NCBI RefSeq assembly: GCF_010233585.1 | Contig: NZ_CP045997.1 | Location: forward strand, 6,987,783 to 7,051,782 | Origin: Spirosoma endbachense | GTDB taxonomy: Bacteria; Bacteroidota; Bacteroidia; Cytophagales; Spirosomataceae | DNA: 64,000 bases | Direction of reading: 5' to 3' | Shown: in pieces, positions 1 through 6,889 of the stretch | Numbering within the stretch: position 1 is the stretch's first letter | Layout of the letters: the number at the start of each line of letters is the position of its first letter | The notes under the pieces: generated by a model | The model's database searches: none | The model's input: only the letters and a program-made list of their open reading frames with translations | Told to the model about the DNA's origin: nothing | Program-made: the position numbers and the translations under genes

Positions 1-117
1 ATAGAGGATGTACTCATCACTTGTCTGTTGATAAAATGTGCTCGACCCCGATATCAAATCCTTTCCGGTATGGTAGCTCGCTTAATAACATGGCATTCCA
101 ATCAGCACCAAAGCAGA

Positions 118-1209
118 TTAATGCTTAAGCTGAGTAAGTTTTTTGATGTCAAGCAACGTAATCTGGCTGGCGTTAATGCCAATCAGCCCCTCGGTCCGGA
201 AATCACGTAGAATACGGATTACCGTTTCGGTTGAGGCCCCCACTAAATGCGACCAATTTTCACGCGAAAGAGCCATTGCTGGGGATATATTAGCTGTAAG
301 ATTGTCAGTTGGCTGGGCAGACTGCATGGGATAAAATTTACGCTGAAACATCAGTAACGCTTCGGCTACCCGTTTGCGCACGGATTGATAAGCCAGACTT
401 AGAAGCCGTTCCTGGTGTTCAACCACATCACCCGTCAGCAACTGGATGAATCGATTAGCCACATCCTGATGGTGATAGATCAACGTCAGGAAGTCCGCTT
501 TAGGAATCGTACACACCTCGGCATCATCCAGGATCTCGGCCGTTTCGGAGTAAGCCACGTCTTCCAGCAGCGACAGGTAGCCTACAAAATCTCCCTCCCC
601 ATGGAGCTCAGTGATAAACTCATTACCCGCTGTATCTGTATTGAAAACTTTAATCTTGCCTCGACTAATAAAGTATAACGCTATTGGCGAACTACCCACA
701 CTAAAAAGCGTGTGCTTTTTTTTATAGTGAGTTGTCTGGTAACGTTCTTTTAGGTACTGTCGGGCGTCCTCGGCATTCAGAAGAGCCCGCGTCAGTTTTT
801 CTAGCCCAGCAGAGGTTGCTATGGGCTCAATTTGCCCACGTTCCCCCTTTTTGAGTCGTAACTCCACCGCATTCAGCAGGGTAAGATCATCGAAAGGTTT
901 CGTTAAATAGTCATCGGCCCCTAAGTTCATACCAAACCGAAAATCAGCCATTTCAGCTTTCGCCGTCAGGAAAAGAAAGGGAGTAGCCAGTAGAGTTGGG
1001 TCTTTGCTAAGAATGTGTAGTACCCCATAACCATCGAGTTCAGGCATCATTATGTCACATAAAATCAAGTCGGGGCGGATTTGCCGGGCTAGCTCAATAC
1101 CCTGTTTGCCGTTGGTTGCCTGCACGACATGATAGGGAGCCAACTCAAGAATCTCGGCAATATTTTCCCGCATTTCGGGCGTATCTTCAATGACCAGAAT
1201 GGTTTTCAT
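118..1209 (-). CDS. Response regulator: receiver fused to CRP/FNR-type DNA-binding module
   Basis: A 363-residue fusion. The N-terminal CheY-like receiver has the acidic pocket at E8/D9, a phospho-acceptor D52 (CDIMMPELDG), T82 and K104 (LTKPFDD). A cyclic-nucleotide-binding beta-roll follows (about 145-260), then a CRP-type helix-turn-helix near the C-terminus (LSRENWSHLVGASTETVIR). It should act as a transcription factor controlled by phosphorylation, possibly with ligand input. The start overlaps the stop of the upstream histidine kinase by 4 bases (ATGA), implying translational coupling and a cognate pair. CRP-type output on a receiver is less usual than OmpR or NarL output. Ligand binding and targets are unknown; whether the roll binds cAMP cannot be told from sequence. 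Confidence 0.93.
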   Translation of the reverse strand: MKTILVIEDTPEMRENIAEILELAPYHVVQATNGKQGIELARQIRPDLILCDIMMPELDGYGVLHILSKDPTLLATPFLFLTAKAEMADFRFGMNLGADDYLTKPFDDLTLLNAVELRLKKGERGQIEPIATSAGLEKLTRALLNAEDARQYLKERYQTTHYKKKHTLFSVGSSPIALYFISRGKIKVFNTDTAGNEFITELHGEGDFVGYLSLLEDVAYSETAEILDDAEVCTIPKADFLTLIYHHQDVANRFIQLLTGDVVEHQERLLSLAYQSVRKRVAEALLMFQRKFYPMQSAQPTDNLTANISPAMALSRENWSHLVGASTETVIRILRDFRTEGLIGINASQITLLDIKKLTQLKH

Positions 1210-2117
1210 TCAGACGGGAGGGGTAAAGGTAGCTGAACGGTAAAGATTGTGCCGGAATCCAGTTGGCTGGTAAAGGTAACGGTACCACCCAGTAAATCGA
1301 CATACCGTTTAACAATGTAAAGGCCCAACCCCGTGCCTTGCACATGAATGACATTACGGGCCCGGAAGAAATTGATAAACAGCTTATCTTTATCGGCATC
1401 CGGAATCCCGATTCCCTCATCTTTGACTGTAATCAGAAGTTGGTCGTCCTGAACGGTTGTAGTGAGCTCGATTTCTTTTCCCTCTGCCGAATACTTGCTG
1501 GCGTTGACCAGCAGATTTATCAGAATATTTTTGACCATTTGCCCATCGATAACAATAGCTGACCGGCCCGACAAATGCCGATAGACAACGTGCTGACCAG
1601 GTTTAATGACTACCTGCATGTCGTCGATCACTTCTTCGCAAAAGGCCACTATATCCAATGGATGCGGGCGACCATACAGGGTTTGCTGCTCCATCTGGCC
1701 TAAAGACAGAAAGTCATTCAGGAGGCCGGTCAAACTATGGACCGCTGACTTAATCCGTTGTACATGTCGCTCACGCTTTTCTCCGTCATCGACGCTGTTG
1801 TAACGCCCGATCAGTGAAGCTGAGGAAAGAATCGTGCCCATGGGGGTACGAAACTCATGGGAGGCCAGCGTCACGAAATTCGATTTCAGTTCGTGTAGCT
1901 CACGTTCCCGAGCCAGTAGCTGGCTACGCTCTGCCTCGTTCTGTTGGTTCTGGTCTTTTAGTTGTTGGCAGGCTTTTAAGGCGATTTGAGCCTGATTAAG
2001 TTCTCTCGTGCGGTCAATTAGCTGTTGGGCCAATTCGCCATACGCCTGCTGGAGCAGGCTCAGGGAACGAACAGGGTCATTGTTATCGCCTGTCAACTCA
2101 GAGGGTATCTCATTCAT
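1206..2117 (-). CDS. Soluble sensor histidine kinase
   Basis: 303 residues. An N-terminal coiled-coil-like stretch rich in Gln and Glu (about 20-75) leads directly into a HisKA domain with the H-box SHEFRTPMG (phospho-acceptor H87), followed by a HATPase_c domain with N-box (NLLVNASKYS), DEGIGIP and GTGLGLYIV glycine boxes. No membrane segment or PAS/GAF sensor is visible, so it is probably cytoplasmic and receives its signal from a partner protein. It lies 27 bases downstream of a lone receiver gene and overlaps the receiver-CRP gene, so the three probably form one phosphorelay operon. Confidence 0.94.
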   Translation of the reverse strand: MNEIPSELTGDNNDPVRSLSLLQQAYGELAQQLIDRTRELNQAQIALKACQQLKDQNQQNEAERSQLLARERELHELKSNFVTLASHEFRTPMGTILSSASLIGRYNSVDDGEKRERHVQRIKSAVHSLTGLLNDFLSLGQMEQQTLYGRPHPLDIVAFCEEVIDDMQVVIKPGQHVVYRHLSGRSAIVIDGQMVKNILINLLVNASKYSAEGKEIELTTTVQDDQLLITVKDEGIGIPDADKDKLFINFFRARNVIHVQGTGLGLYIVKRYVDLLGGTVTFTSQLDSGTIFTVQLPLPLPSE

Positions 2118-2144
2118 GGATAAAGTAGGAAAGAAATACGCTGG

Positions 2145-2570
2145 CTATCCTACGGCAGCATCTAAAAAACACACCTTGATCGCCTGCACAATCAAATCTA
2201 AGTTAAACGAGGATGATGGCTTTTGTATATAACTATTAATACCGTTTTCGTAGGCCTGGGCCACCTGGGCCGGTTCAGCCGAAGTCGAGATCATTACCGT
2301 CGGTATGTGGCGAAGTATAGGATTCGCTTTGATCGCTGTCAGGGCTTCTAATCCATTGACTTTAGGCATATTCATGTCCAGTAAAATCAGATGGACTGGT
2401 GGGGGTGTTACCCCCTGGCTCCAGGTATCCAGCATGGCTAGCAAATGGCCACCATCCTCCGCTTCAACAATGGTTACTGACGGATCAGACTCCTGAAACG
2501 ATTTACGCAAAAAATAACGATCGTCTGCGTCATCGTCTACGACATAAATTACTGTTTTCGCCAGGTTCAT
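2145..2570 (-). CDS. Single-domain response regulator (CheY-like)
   Basis: 141 residues made only of a receiver domain: acidic triad VVDDD near residues 10-14, phospho-acceptor D65 in LLDMNMP, S95 in the Thr/Ser position and K117 in IQKPSS. There is no output domain. It is the first gene of the minus-strand operon with the soluble kinase and the receiver-CRP regulator, so it may feed phosphate or a protein-protein signal to that kinase, or act as a phosphate sink. Receivers of this shape (the Rcp1-like group with a loop after helix 2) are common in Cytophagales. The pairing is inferred from position only. Confidence 0.92.
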   Translation of the reverse strand: MNLAKTVIYVVDDDADDRYFLRKSFQESDPSVTIVEAEDGGHLLAMLDTWSQGVTPPPVHLILLDMNMPKVNGLEALTAIKANPILRHIPTVMISTSAEPAQVAQAYENGINSYIQKPSSSFNLDLIVQAIKVCFLDAAVG

Positions 2571-3315
2571 GACTTAAAGGAGTTACGTTAGCAGTGGAAA
2601 ACAGCAAAGGTGGACAATAAGGAGAGGGTTACCAATGATGAGCATCAACATTGGTTATGATGGTTTACGCAATAAAGCCCATTAATTGGGCTGTTCACAA
2701 AGCCGTTCGTCTGGCCCGAACAAGGACCACATCCTATTGATAGTAGATTCAGTATTTTCAACCAAGAAGCCTCTGCCGTTATTGGTTGCCTGCTCAGGGG
2801 AGGCTACTAGTGGGTATTTACAAGCAAAATTATGTGTATAGTCCCACCCCCTATCAAGAGTGTCGCCGGTTTGGCCATGCTGTGGTAAAAGCCAGTAAGG
2901 ATCATACTGCCTTGTGACCAATGTCATAGTTGGCTCGAACCAACACTCATACCTTTAATTGGGTATTCACTAAGCAGTGCTAGTCCGTGCGTGCATACGG
3001 CAACACCACTTAAAAGGGGAGCTGCCCGTCAATCGTTAGCAAATCCTCTGAGAATAACCTAGCTTGCTATTCGCTTTCAGACAATGTCGCAAATGAACCA
3101 GCTGTTGCTTCCTGATTGCTACGAAACCACCTTAAAGCGAGAATGGCGGACCACTTCAGGACTTTTACCGTGAAAACGCTATTGTTGCCTCGCTGAAGCT
3201 ATGTATATATCCAATTGCCAGGCGACAATTCCGGTAATCGTTTTGGCTTGTCACTTTATAGTAGCTCCTGCGTGAAGGATAGCTTACATGAATAAATCAC
3301 AATCATAAAAGTCAA
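2571..3315. other. Intergenic region, no convincing gene
   Basis: About 745 bases with only short reading frames in all phases. A minus-strand frame at 2682-2927 has no recognisable domain and an odd composition rich in Trp, Tyr, Asn and Gln; I do not accept it as a gene. The region should carry the promoter of the minus-strand kinase operon near 2571-2640 and that of the plus-strand stress-protein-like gene near 3250-3310. I cannot identify clear promoter boxes. Confidence 0.5.
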
Positions 3316-3651
3316 ATGGCACCGCCACAGACAGTAATTGGCTTTTTTGATCAGGTAGATGAAGCACAGCAGGCGGTTCAGTTACTGTTGCGTAATGGCT
3401 TTACCCACGAAAACATTGGCTTATCGGCTCAAGCCGGTCTCAAGCCCAATGCGAACCATACCAATGAGGCACCCACCGAGGAGGAAAGCCGCACCGGCCG
3501 ATTTCTGTTTTCGCTTTTTGGGGCTAGCGTCGCAGCTCATGACCACGACAAAACTAGCCTTAGGAGCGGTACTCGGGTAACGGTATCTGTGTGGTCAACC
3601 GCCGAAGCCAGTCAGGCTACTGAATTGCTGGGCGAAGCCACTGAATTATGA
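3316..3651 (+). CDS. Small YflT-like (general stress protein 17M type) domain protein
   Basis: 111 residues. The first 40 residues (TVIGFFDQVDEAQQAVQLLL, then GFTHENIGLSA) match the beta-alpha-beta pattern of the heat-induced stress protein YflT / GSP17M family, in which a ferredoxin-like domain opens with a TVxGxFxxxxxAxxAV motif. The end (GTRVTVSVWSTAEASQATELL) would be the second beta-alpha unit, with an FLFSLFG stretch between. There is no signal peptide. The gene is monocistronic, with long non-coding flanks on both sides. Family assignment is by pattern only, so the exact role is uncertain; a stress-related cytoplasmic protein is the best guess. Confidence 0.6.
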   Translation: MAPPQTVIGFFDQVDEAQQAVQLLLRNGFTHENIGLSAQAGLKPNANHTNEAPTEEESRTGRFLFSLFGASVAAHDHDKTSLRSGTRVTVSVWSTAEASQATELLGEATEL

Positions 3652-4111
3652 GTAACAGTAAATTAGTTAGATTCAGCACAGTAGTCGTATGTATAAAATG
3701 AATGAAATCGGATCACCAAAGTTACCCTTTTGGCTATCAATTTTGCCAATCAATCAGTGTACGTATGGGCGAAGATATGGGTATCAGGGTAAAGTGATCG
3801 GGGGTTATTCAATTTGTTTACGGTTGTTTGCCGTTAACTTACTATAACAATATCGTTAGCAGAAAGTAGACAGATAGAGCTGCTTTGCCACTGTGTAAAC
3901 ATCGATAATTGTGCCGTTTAACTCACAAAGTGGTCAAGCCAGAGAAGAGTAGTACAGCCCTTCAGATGCAACCGACTAATCGATTTGGTAAACCTGCCCC
4001 AACGAAGACAATACGTATAATCTGACCTCACCTCACCCAGTTCTACCTAACAATACTCGTATTGCTACCAATTAAATTCCGCCAGCATACGCCACGCATT
4101 CTGGGCTATTT
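3652..4111. other. Intergenic region, nothing recognised
   Basis: About 460 bases between convergent genes. The longest plus-strand frame (from ATG near 3689, about 50 codons) has no family resemblance and an unusual composition. No tRNA, clear terminator hairpin or repeat was found by eye. Confidence 0.45.
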
Positions 4112-4555
4112 CTAGAGTTCCCGTTTATAGAACCGGATCGGGGGAATGGTCGCGGCTAGAAACCAGTATTGGCGGAGAATACCCAAATACGTTTTCCAGT
4201 CAATAAAGCTAAAGGGTTTAACCGTGAATGAAGAAGCTCCCGTTGAATAAGCCGCCACGATACTACTCGGCAATTGGATCGCCGTCAGCATGACTACTGG
4301 CAAAAAGTGGCCTTCAGCGTGTGCCTGGAGAAAGGCTAAAAAGTCAAATCCATTAATGCTGGACCCTAAGTCGATATCCAGAAGAACCAGCTTGGGGCCA
4401 TAGCCATCAAGCTGGTTAATATAGGTGATTGCTTCCGAATTGCTATAGACTTGAATAAATGATGCTTCAGGAAACGTTTCTCGGGAAGCCCGGTGTAGAA
4501 TATCGACAAGCAGTGCATCGTCGTCTACCAGCAGAATTAGAAATGGAGGGCGCAT
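4112..4555 (-). CDS. Single-domain response regulator
   Basis: Receiver-only protein with the acidic LVDDDA motif, phospho-acceptor Asp in VLLDIDLG, Thr in VVMLTA and Lys in TVKPFSF. I choose the ATG at 4555 (about 147 residues, beginning MRPPFLIL) rather than the in-frame ATG at 4591. A receiver normally starts a few residues before its first strand. Choosing 4555 also places the element at 4599-4616 at 44 bases upstream, matching the 43-base distance for the same element before the gene at 6301. The partner kinase is not adjacent. The C-terminus (RQYWFLAATIPPIRFYKREL) extends slightly past the receiver. Confidence 0.88.
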   Translation of the reverse strand: MRPPFLILLVDDDALLVDILHRASRETFPEASFIQVYSNSEAITYINQLDGYGPKLVLLDIDLGSSINGFDFLAFLQAHAEGHFLPVVMLTAIQLPSSIVAAYSTGASSFTVKPFSFIDWKTYLGILRQYWFLAATIPPIRFYKREL

Positions 4556-4598
4556 CAAGCGATGGTTAAGGAGCAACTTAACCGACAACATTACAGTG

Positions 4599-4650
4599 GG
4601 GGCGGGGAAGAGACTCAGTGAAGACTGAATACTATAAAGGTAGTCTACTT
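4599..4650 (-). promoter_or_regulatory. Upstream element A, shared with 6344-6395
   Basis: Plus-strand text here (ggggcggggaagagactc at 4599-4616) matches 6344-6361 at 17 of 18 bases. A weaker shared block follows (GTGAA, then TATAA-GG-GTA). Both copies lie upstream of minus-strand genes at almost the same distance from the start (44 and 43 bases). On the coding strand the core reads GAGTCTCTTC-CCGCCCC. It may be a promoter plus leader or an operator. No protein is known to bind it; this is inference from the match. Confidence 0.5.
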
Positions 4651-4714
4651 GTAACCATACAAGTATAAAGTACTAAAAATAAGCTATTTAATTGCTACAC
4701 ATTGTCCAAATGAA

Positions 4715-4963
4715 ATGGCTTATACACGTAGTGGTGGACCCGCCGAGTATTCTACTATACATAACTTACCCGGTAGTGGTGATTATGATTGGGGTGACCA
4801 AATTGGTAGTGTCAGAACGGGCTCACAATGCTGGGTGGTAGTCTATACCGACGAAAACGTTGACGATACAACCATTGTGATTGGCCCTGACTCCCAGATC
4901 TCTGATCTTAGGGGTTTGGAATATGAAATAGATTCCATTCAGATTTTCGACCGCGCTCCGTAA
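4715..4963 (+). CDS. Small beta/gamma-crystallin-like protein
   Basis: 82 residues. The part from about residue 38 (CWVVVYTDENVDDTTIVIGP, then DLRGL, then IDSIQIFD) follows the Greek-key pattern of a beta/gamma-crystallin motif: aromatic-x-V-x-x-Y-x-D-x-N/F, a G, then S/D-D-L, then I-x-S-I-x-V. Microbial members usually bind Ca2+ through a D/N-x-x-S motif; here the candidate is DSQIS. No signal peptide is visible, although the family is often exported or found in spore or stress proteins. It is transcribed divergently from the response regulator at 4112-4555 and could share its upstream region. Assignment is by pattern; it is otherwise a small unknown protein. Confidence 0.6.
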   Translation: MAYTRSGGPAEYSTIHNLPGSGDYDWGDQIGSVRTGSQCWVVVYTDENVDDTTIVIGPDSQISDLRGLEYEIDSIQIFDRAP

Positions 4964-5313
4964 TTAACACAATAAGGTACTTCCCGGCAACCTCGGTTCT
5001 GTAGAGAGACAGGGCTTGTTGATCGCTATCGAAAGAAGGCCCCCCGTCAAACGAATGTATAGGTAAGCTAGTCCCATTTTCCCCTTTGTAGCCTCGACTG
5101 CTCAAGGCTATGATGATAACCATACACGCCTTTTTATATCAGATAGTCTAGATCATGAGACGAAGTTATTGACTGATTTATAAGCTTAGCTCACCTTTCG
5201 ATCAGCCATAATAGATACGCCCATAAATTAACGGTAATGAAAGGAAATTTTATTGGATTAGTCTGGCCCCCACTTGCTGTTCAGGACCTTCGTAGTATTA
5301 GAAACGTTTGCGC
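4964..5313. other. Intergenic region, nothing recognised
   Basis: About 350 bases between convergent genes. A minus-strand frame (4908-5123) overlaps the 3' end of the crystallin-like gene and looks like its shadow. No RNA gene or strong hairpin was seen. Confidence 0.4.
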
Positions 5314-5568
5314 CTACCAGGCCTCAATAATTACTTTTTTGTTACTAGGTTTATTGGGTTCGGAAACAAAAGCAAGACTTGCTGCTGCAAATGTACCATG
5401 AGTCAACGCCGACCCAGTAAACCATTCGCAGTTTACTTGTGATTCATCGTCACTCCTCATAGCCGATAGGGGGTTACCCGATTCGAGTTTTTGACCAAAC
5501 GATTTAACGGTCATAATTGGCCCACCTGATTTCAGTTGAACAAGACTAGTTACCTGGATCGATTCCAT
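5314..5568 (-). CDS. YodC/DUF2158-like small protein
   Basis: 84 residues. It carries the family pattern of the short YodC-like (DUF2158) proteins: VQLKSGGPIMTV near residues 10-21, then C-E-W-F-x-G near 48-53, and a short final strand. These proteins form a small beta-barrel-like domain of unknown role, often next to phage or stress genes. Here the middle (residues 22-46) is longer than in the shortest members. It is the last of three small minus-strand genes (6062-6301, 5604-5969, 5314-5568). The function is unknown. Confidence 0.75.
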   Translation of the reverse strand: MESIQVTSLVQLKSGGPIMTVKSFGQKLESGNPLSAMRSDDESQVNCEWFTGSALTHGTFAAASLAFVSEPNKPSNKKVIIEAW

Positions 5569-5603
5569 GAATTGGTTTGGTTAGTTATACGGCAATAGGC
5601 TGA

Positions 5604-5969
5604 CTATGAATCGTGGGCTGTAGATTTTTCTTCCGGAAGCGGTAATTGGGTTCGAGTAATCTCCTGGGCTTTACGCCAAAACTTGAACTGCTCATAACCG
5701 GCCTGAGTATACTTCGACAAGCGAAGCCGAAAGAGCTTAAGCGATCGCCCATCAGTAGGAAGTGAATCCTGATTATACACAATGGCAGCCTGTTCTGCCG
5801 GTTGTAATCGTTGCCAAAATTGCCAATTCCGGACCGATAAATGCTGTTTCAAATAAGAGCCGATGGAGCTGTTCTCGGCTGGATTTCGGTAATCGGCTGT
5901 TTGCCGGCAATAGGTTCTAATGACACAAATAATGTGCATTAGGGCACCAAAGGGGTTGGAAGATTTCAT
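5604..5969 (-). CDS. Hypothetical small protein
   Basis: 121 residues, not recognised. It is basic and rich in Gln, Arg and Leu, with several helices predicted by eye (about 38-65 and 78-110) and repeated aromatic pairs (NWQFWQRL, QFKFWRKA). It has no signal peptide or membrane span. A second start at the internal Met (residue 11) is possible. It sits between two other small minus-strand genes, with 35 bases to the downstream YodC-like gene and 92 from the upstream one. It is kept because of its length, orientation and lack of a better frame; it could still be spurious. Confidence 0.5.
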   Translation of the reverse strand: MKSSNPFGALMHIICVIRTYCRQTADYRNPAENSSIGSYLKQHLSVRNWQFWQRLQPAEQAAIVYNQDSLPTDGRSLKLFRLRLSKYTQAGYEQFKFWRKAQEITRTQLPLPEEKSTAHDS

Positions 5970-6061
5970 GGGATCTGCTGTTTATCACCTTGTCCACCCG
6001 CATTAAAGTAGGGCAGTGGACTGGAAATGGCTGTTAACACGAATCAGATTGGCCTGGTTAG

Positions 6062-6301
6062 CTATTGCTTTTTGAAATCATGAAAATGAATGTAGCGCAG
6101 GGTCTTGTCGACCAAACGGGCTTGTTGCCAGAGAGGACCTATTCCCGAATGGTCAGGATGTAGCCAAATCCGTTCACCCTGACCAATAAAGCCTTTCAGA
6201 TGATCGGTTGGGTTAGCGGGGTTATCAATCCATTCGGTATCCACTAATGCTTTGTAGGCAACAGTAAACTCTTCTATATTACTTGGGGGTTGCTGAGCCA
6301 T
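6062..6301 (-). CDS. Hypothetical small protein with a broken relative nearby
   Basis: 79 residues, no known family. It contains EFTVAYKALVDTEW in the middle and IWLHPDHSGIGPLWQQARL further on. That it is a real coding sequence is supported by the decayed copy on the opposite strand at 6633-6759, which keeps both segments at the protein level (FDVDYEALQETEW and WFHRDHLGIGPIWQPV). No signal peptide or membrane span. It is preceded 43 bases upstream by the element shared with the response regulator at 4112-4555, so the two may be co-regulated. Function unknown. Confidence 0.65.
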   Translation of the reverse strand: MAQQPPSNIEEFTVAYKALVDTEWIDNPANPTDHLKGFIGQGERIWLHPDHSGIGPLWQQARLVDKTLRYIHFHDFKKQ

Positions 6302-6343
6302 TGGGATGGATTAGCGAGTAGCCAGACCGACAGCGTACGAAGC

Positions 6344-6395
6344 GGGGCGGAGAAGAGACTCTGGTGAAACGACTGTATAAGGGGTAAGCTAGTTT
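6344..6395 (-). promoter_or_regulatory. Upstream element B, shared with 4599-4650
   Basis: Second copy of the element described at 4599: the core ggggcggagaagagactc (6344-6361) differs at one base, and GTGAA plus TATAAGGGGTA follow. It begins 43 bases upstream of the ATG of the hypothetical gene ending at 6301. The protein products downstream of the two copies are unrelated, so the match is more likely regulatory than a coding duplication. Confidence 0.5.
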
Positions 6396-6632
6396 CCCTC
6401 AATTAGGTTCGTATTTTATTGAAAATAAACAGATTATACCTTTTACGAAAGACTAAAAATCAGTTCAAAAAGCATGACTTGAATCGATTCAGTTTAGGAC
6501 TATACCAACTTAGTGAACCGAATTGGCAATCGATTCGACGTACTTGGAGTTATCTACTTACTCACCTTTAAAGATGTCATCAGGATAGCTCAGTTATCCC
6601 CATTTTATTGCCTTCAAGAGGTAGTCTATCAC

Positions 6633-6759
6633 ACGAATGACTTTGATGTGGATTATGAAGCCCTGCAGGAAACTGAGTGGAATACTGATCCGACAGGGTG
6701 AAACTAGTTGGTTTCATCGAGATCATTTGGGGATTGGCCCAATCTGGCAACCGGTCTGA
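6633..6759 (+). pseudogene. Decayed inverted relative of the gene at 6062-6301
   Basis: In one frame (6633-6701) the translation gives NDFDVDYEALQETEWNTDP and then a TGA. After a shift of frame, 6709-6759 gives WFHRDHLGIGPIWQPV and a TGA. These match, in order, two segments of the 79-residue protein encoded on the opposite strand at 6062-6301 (EFTVAYKALVDTEW and IWLHPDHSGIGPLW). The segment between them is missing, so the copy has lost sequence and frame. The upstream frame (from 6513) has no similarity to the start of the intact protein. This looks like a diverged paralogue in inverted orientation, not a recent duplication. Confidence 0.65.
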
Positions 6760-6889
6760 CTGGCTGAATGCAAACCAGTAATCTTAGGGCATGTCGTAAC
6801 TAGTCGGCTGGGGGATGAACAGAGCGTACGCAACTCATTCTGTGGTTGATGGAATGCGACCATTAGAAAGGATATGCACTGGGTTTCGC

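Larger units (their letters stand above)
6302..6889. other. Intergenic region holding a regulatory element and a gene remnant
   Basis: About 590 bases between a minus-strand small gene and the end of the minus-strand P-type ATPase gene. It holds the upstream element at 6344-6395 and the decayed paralogue at 6633-6759. The rest shows nothing recognisable. Confidence 0.6.

Noticed and set aside
2682..2927. 81-codon minus-strand frame
   Set aside because: Composition unlike neighbours and no family resemblance; probably non-coding.
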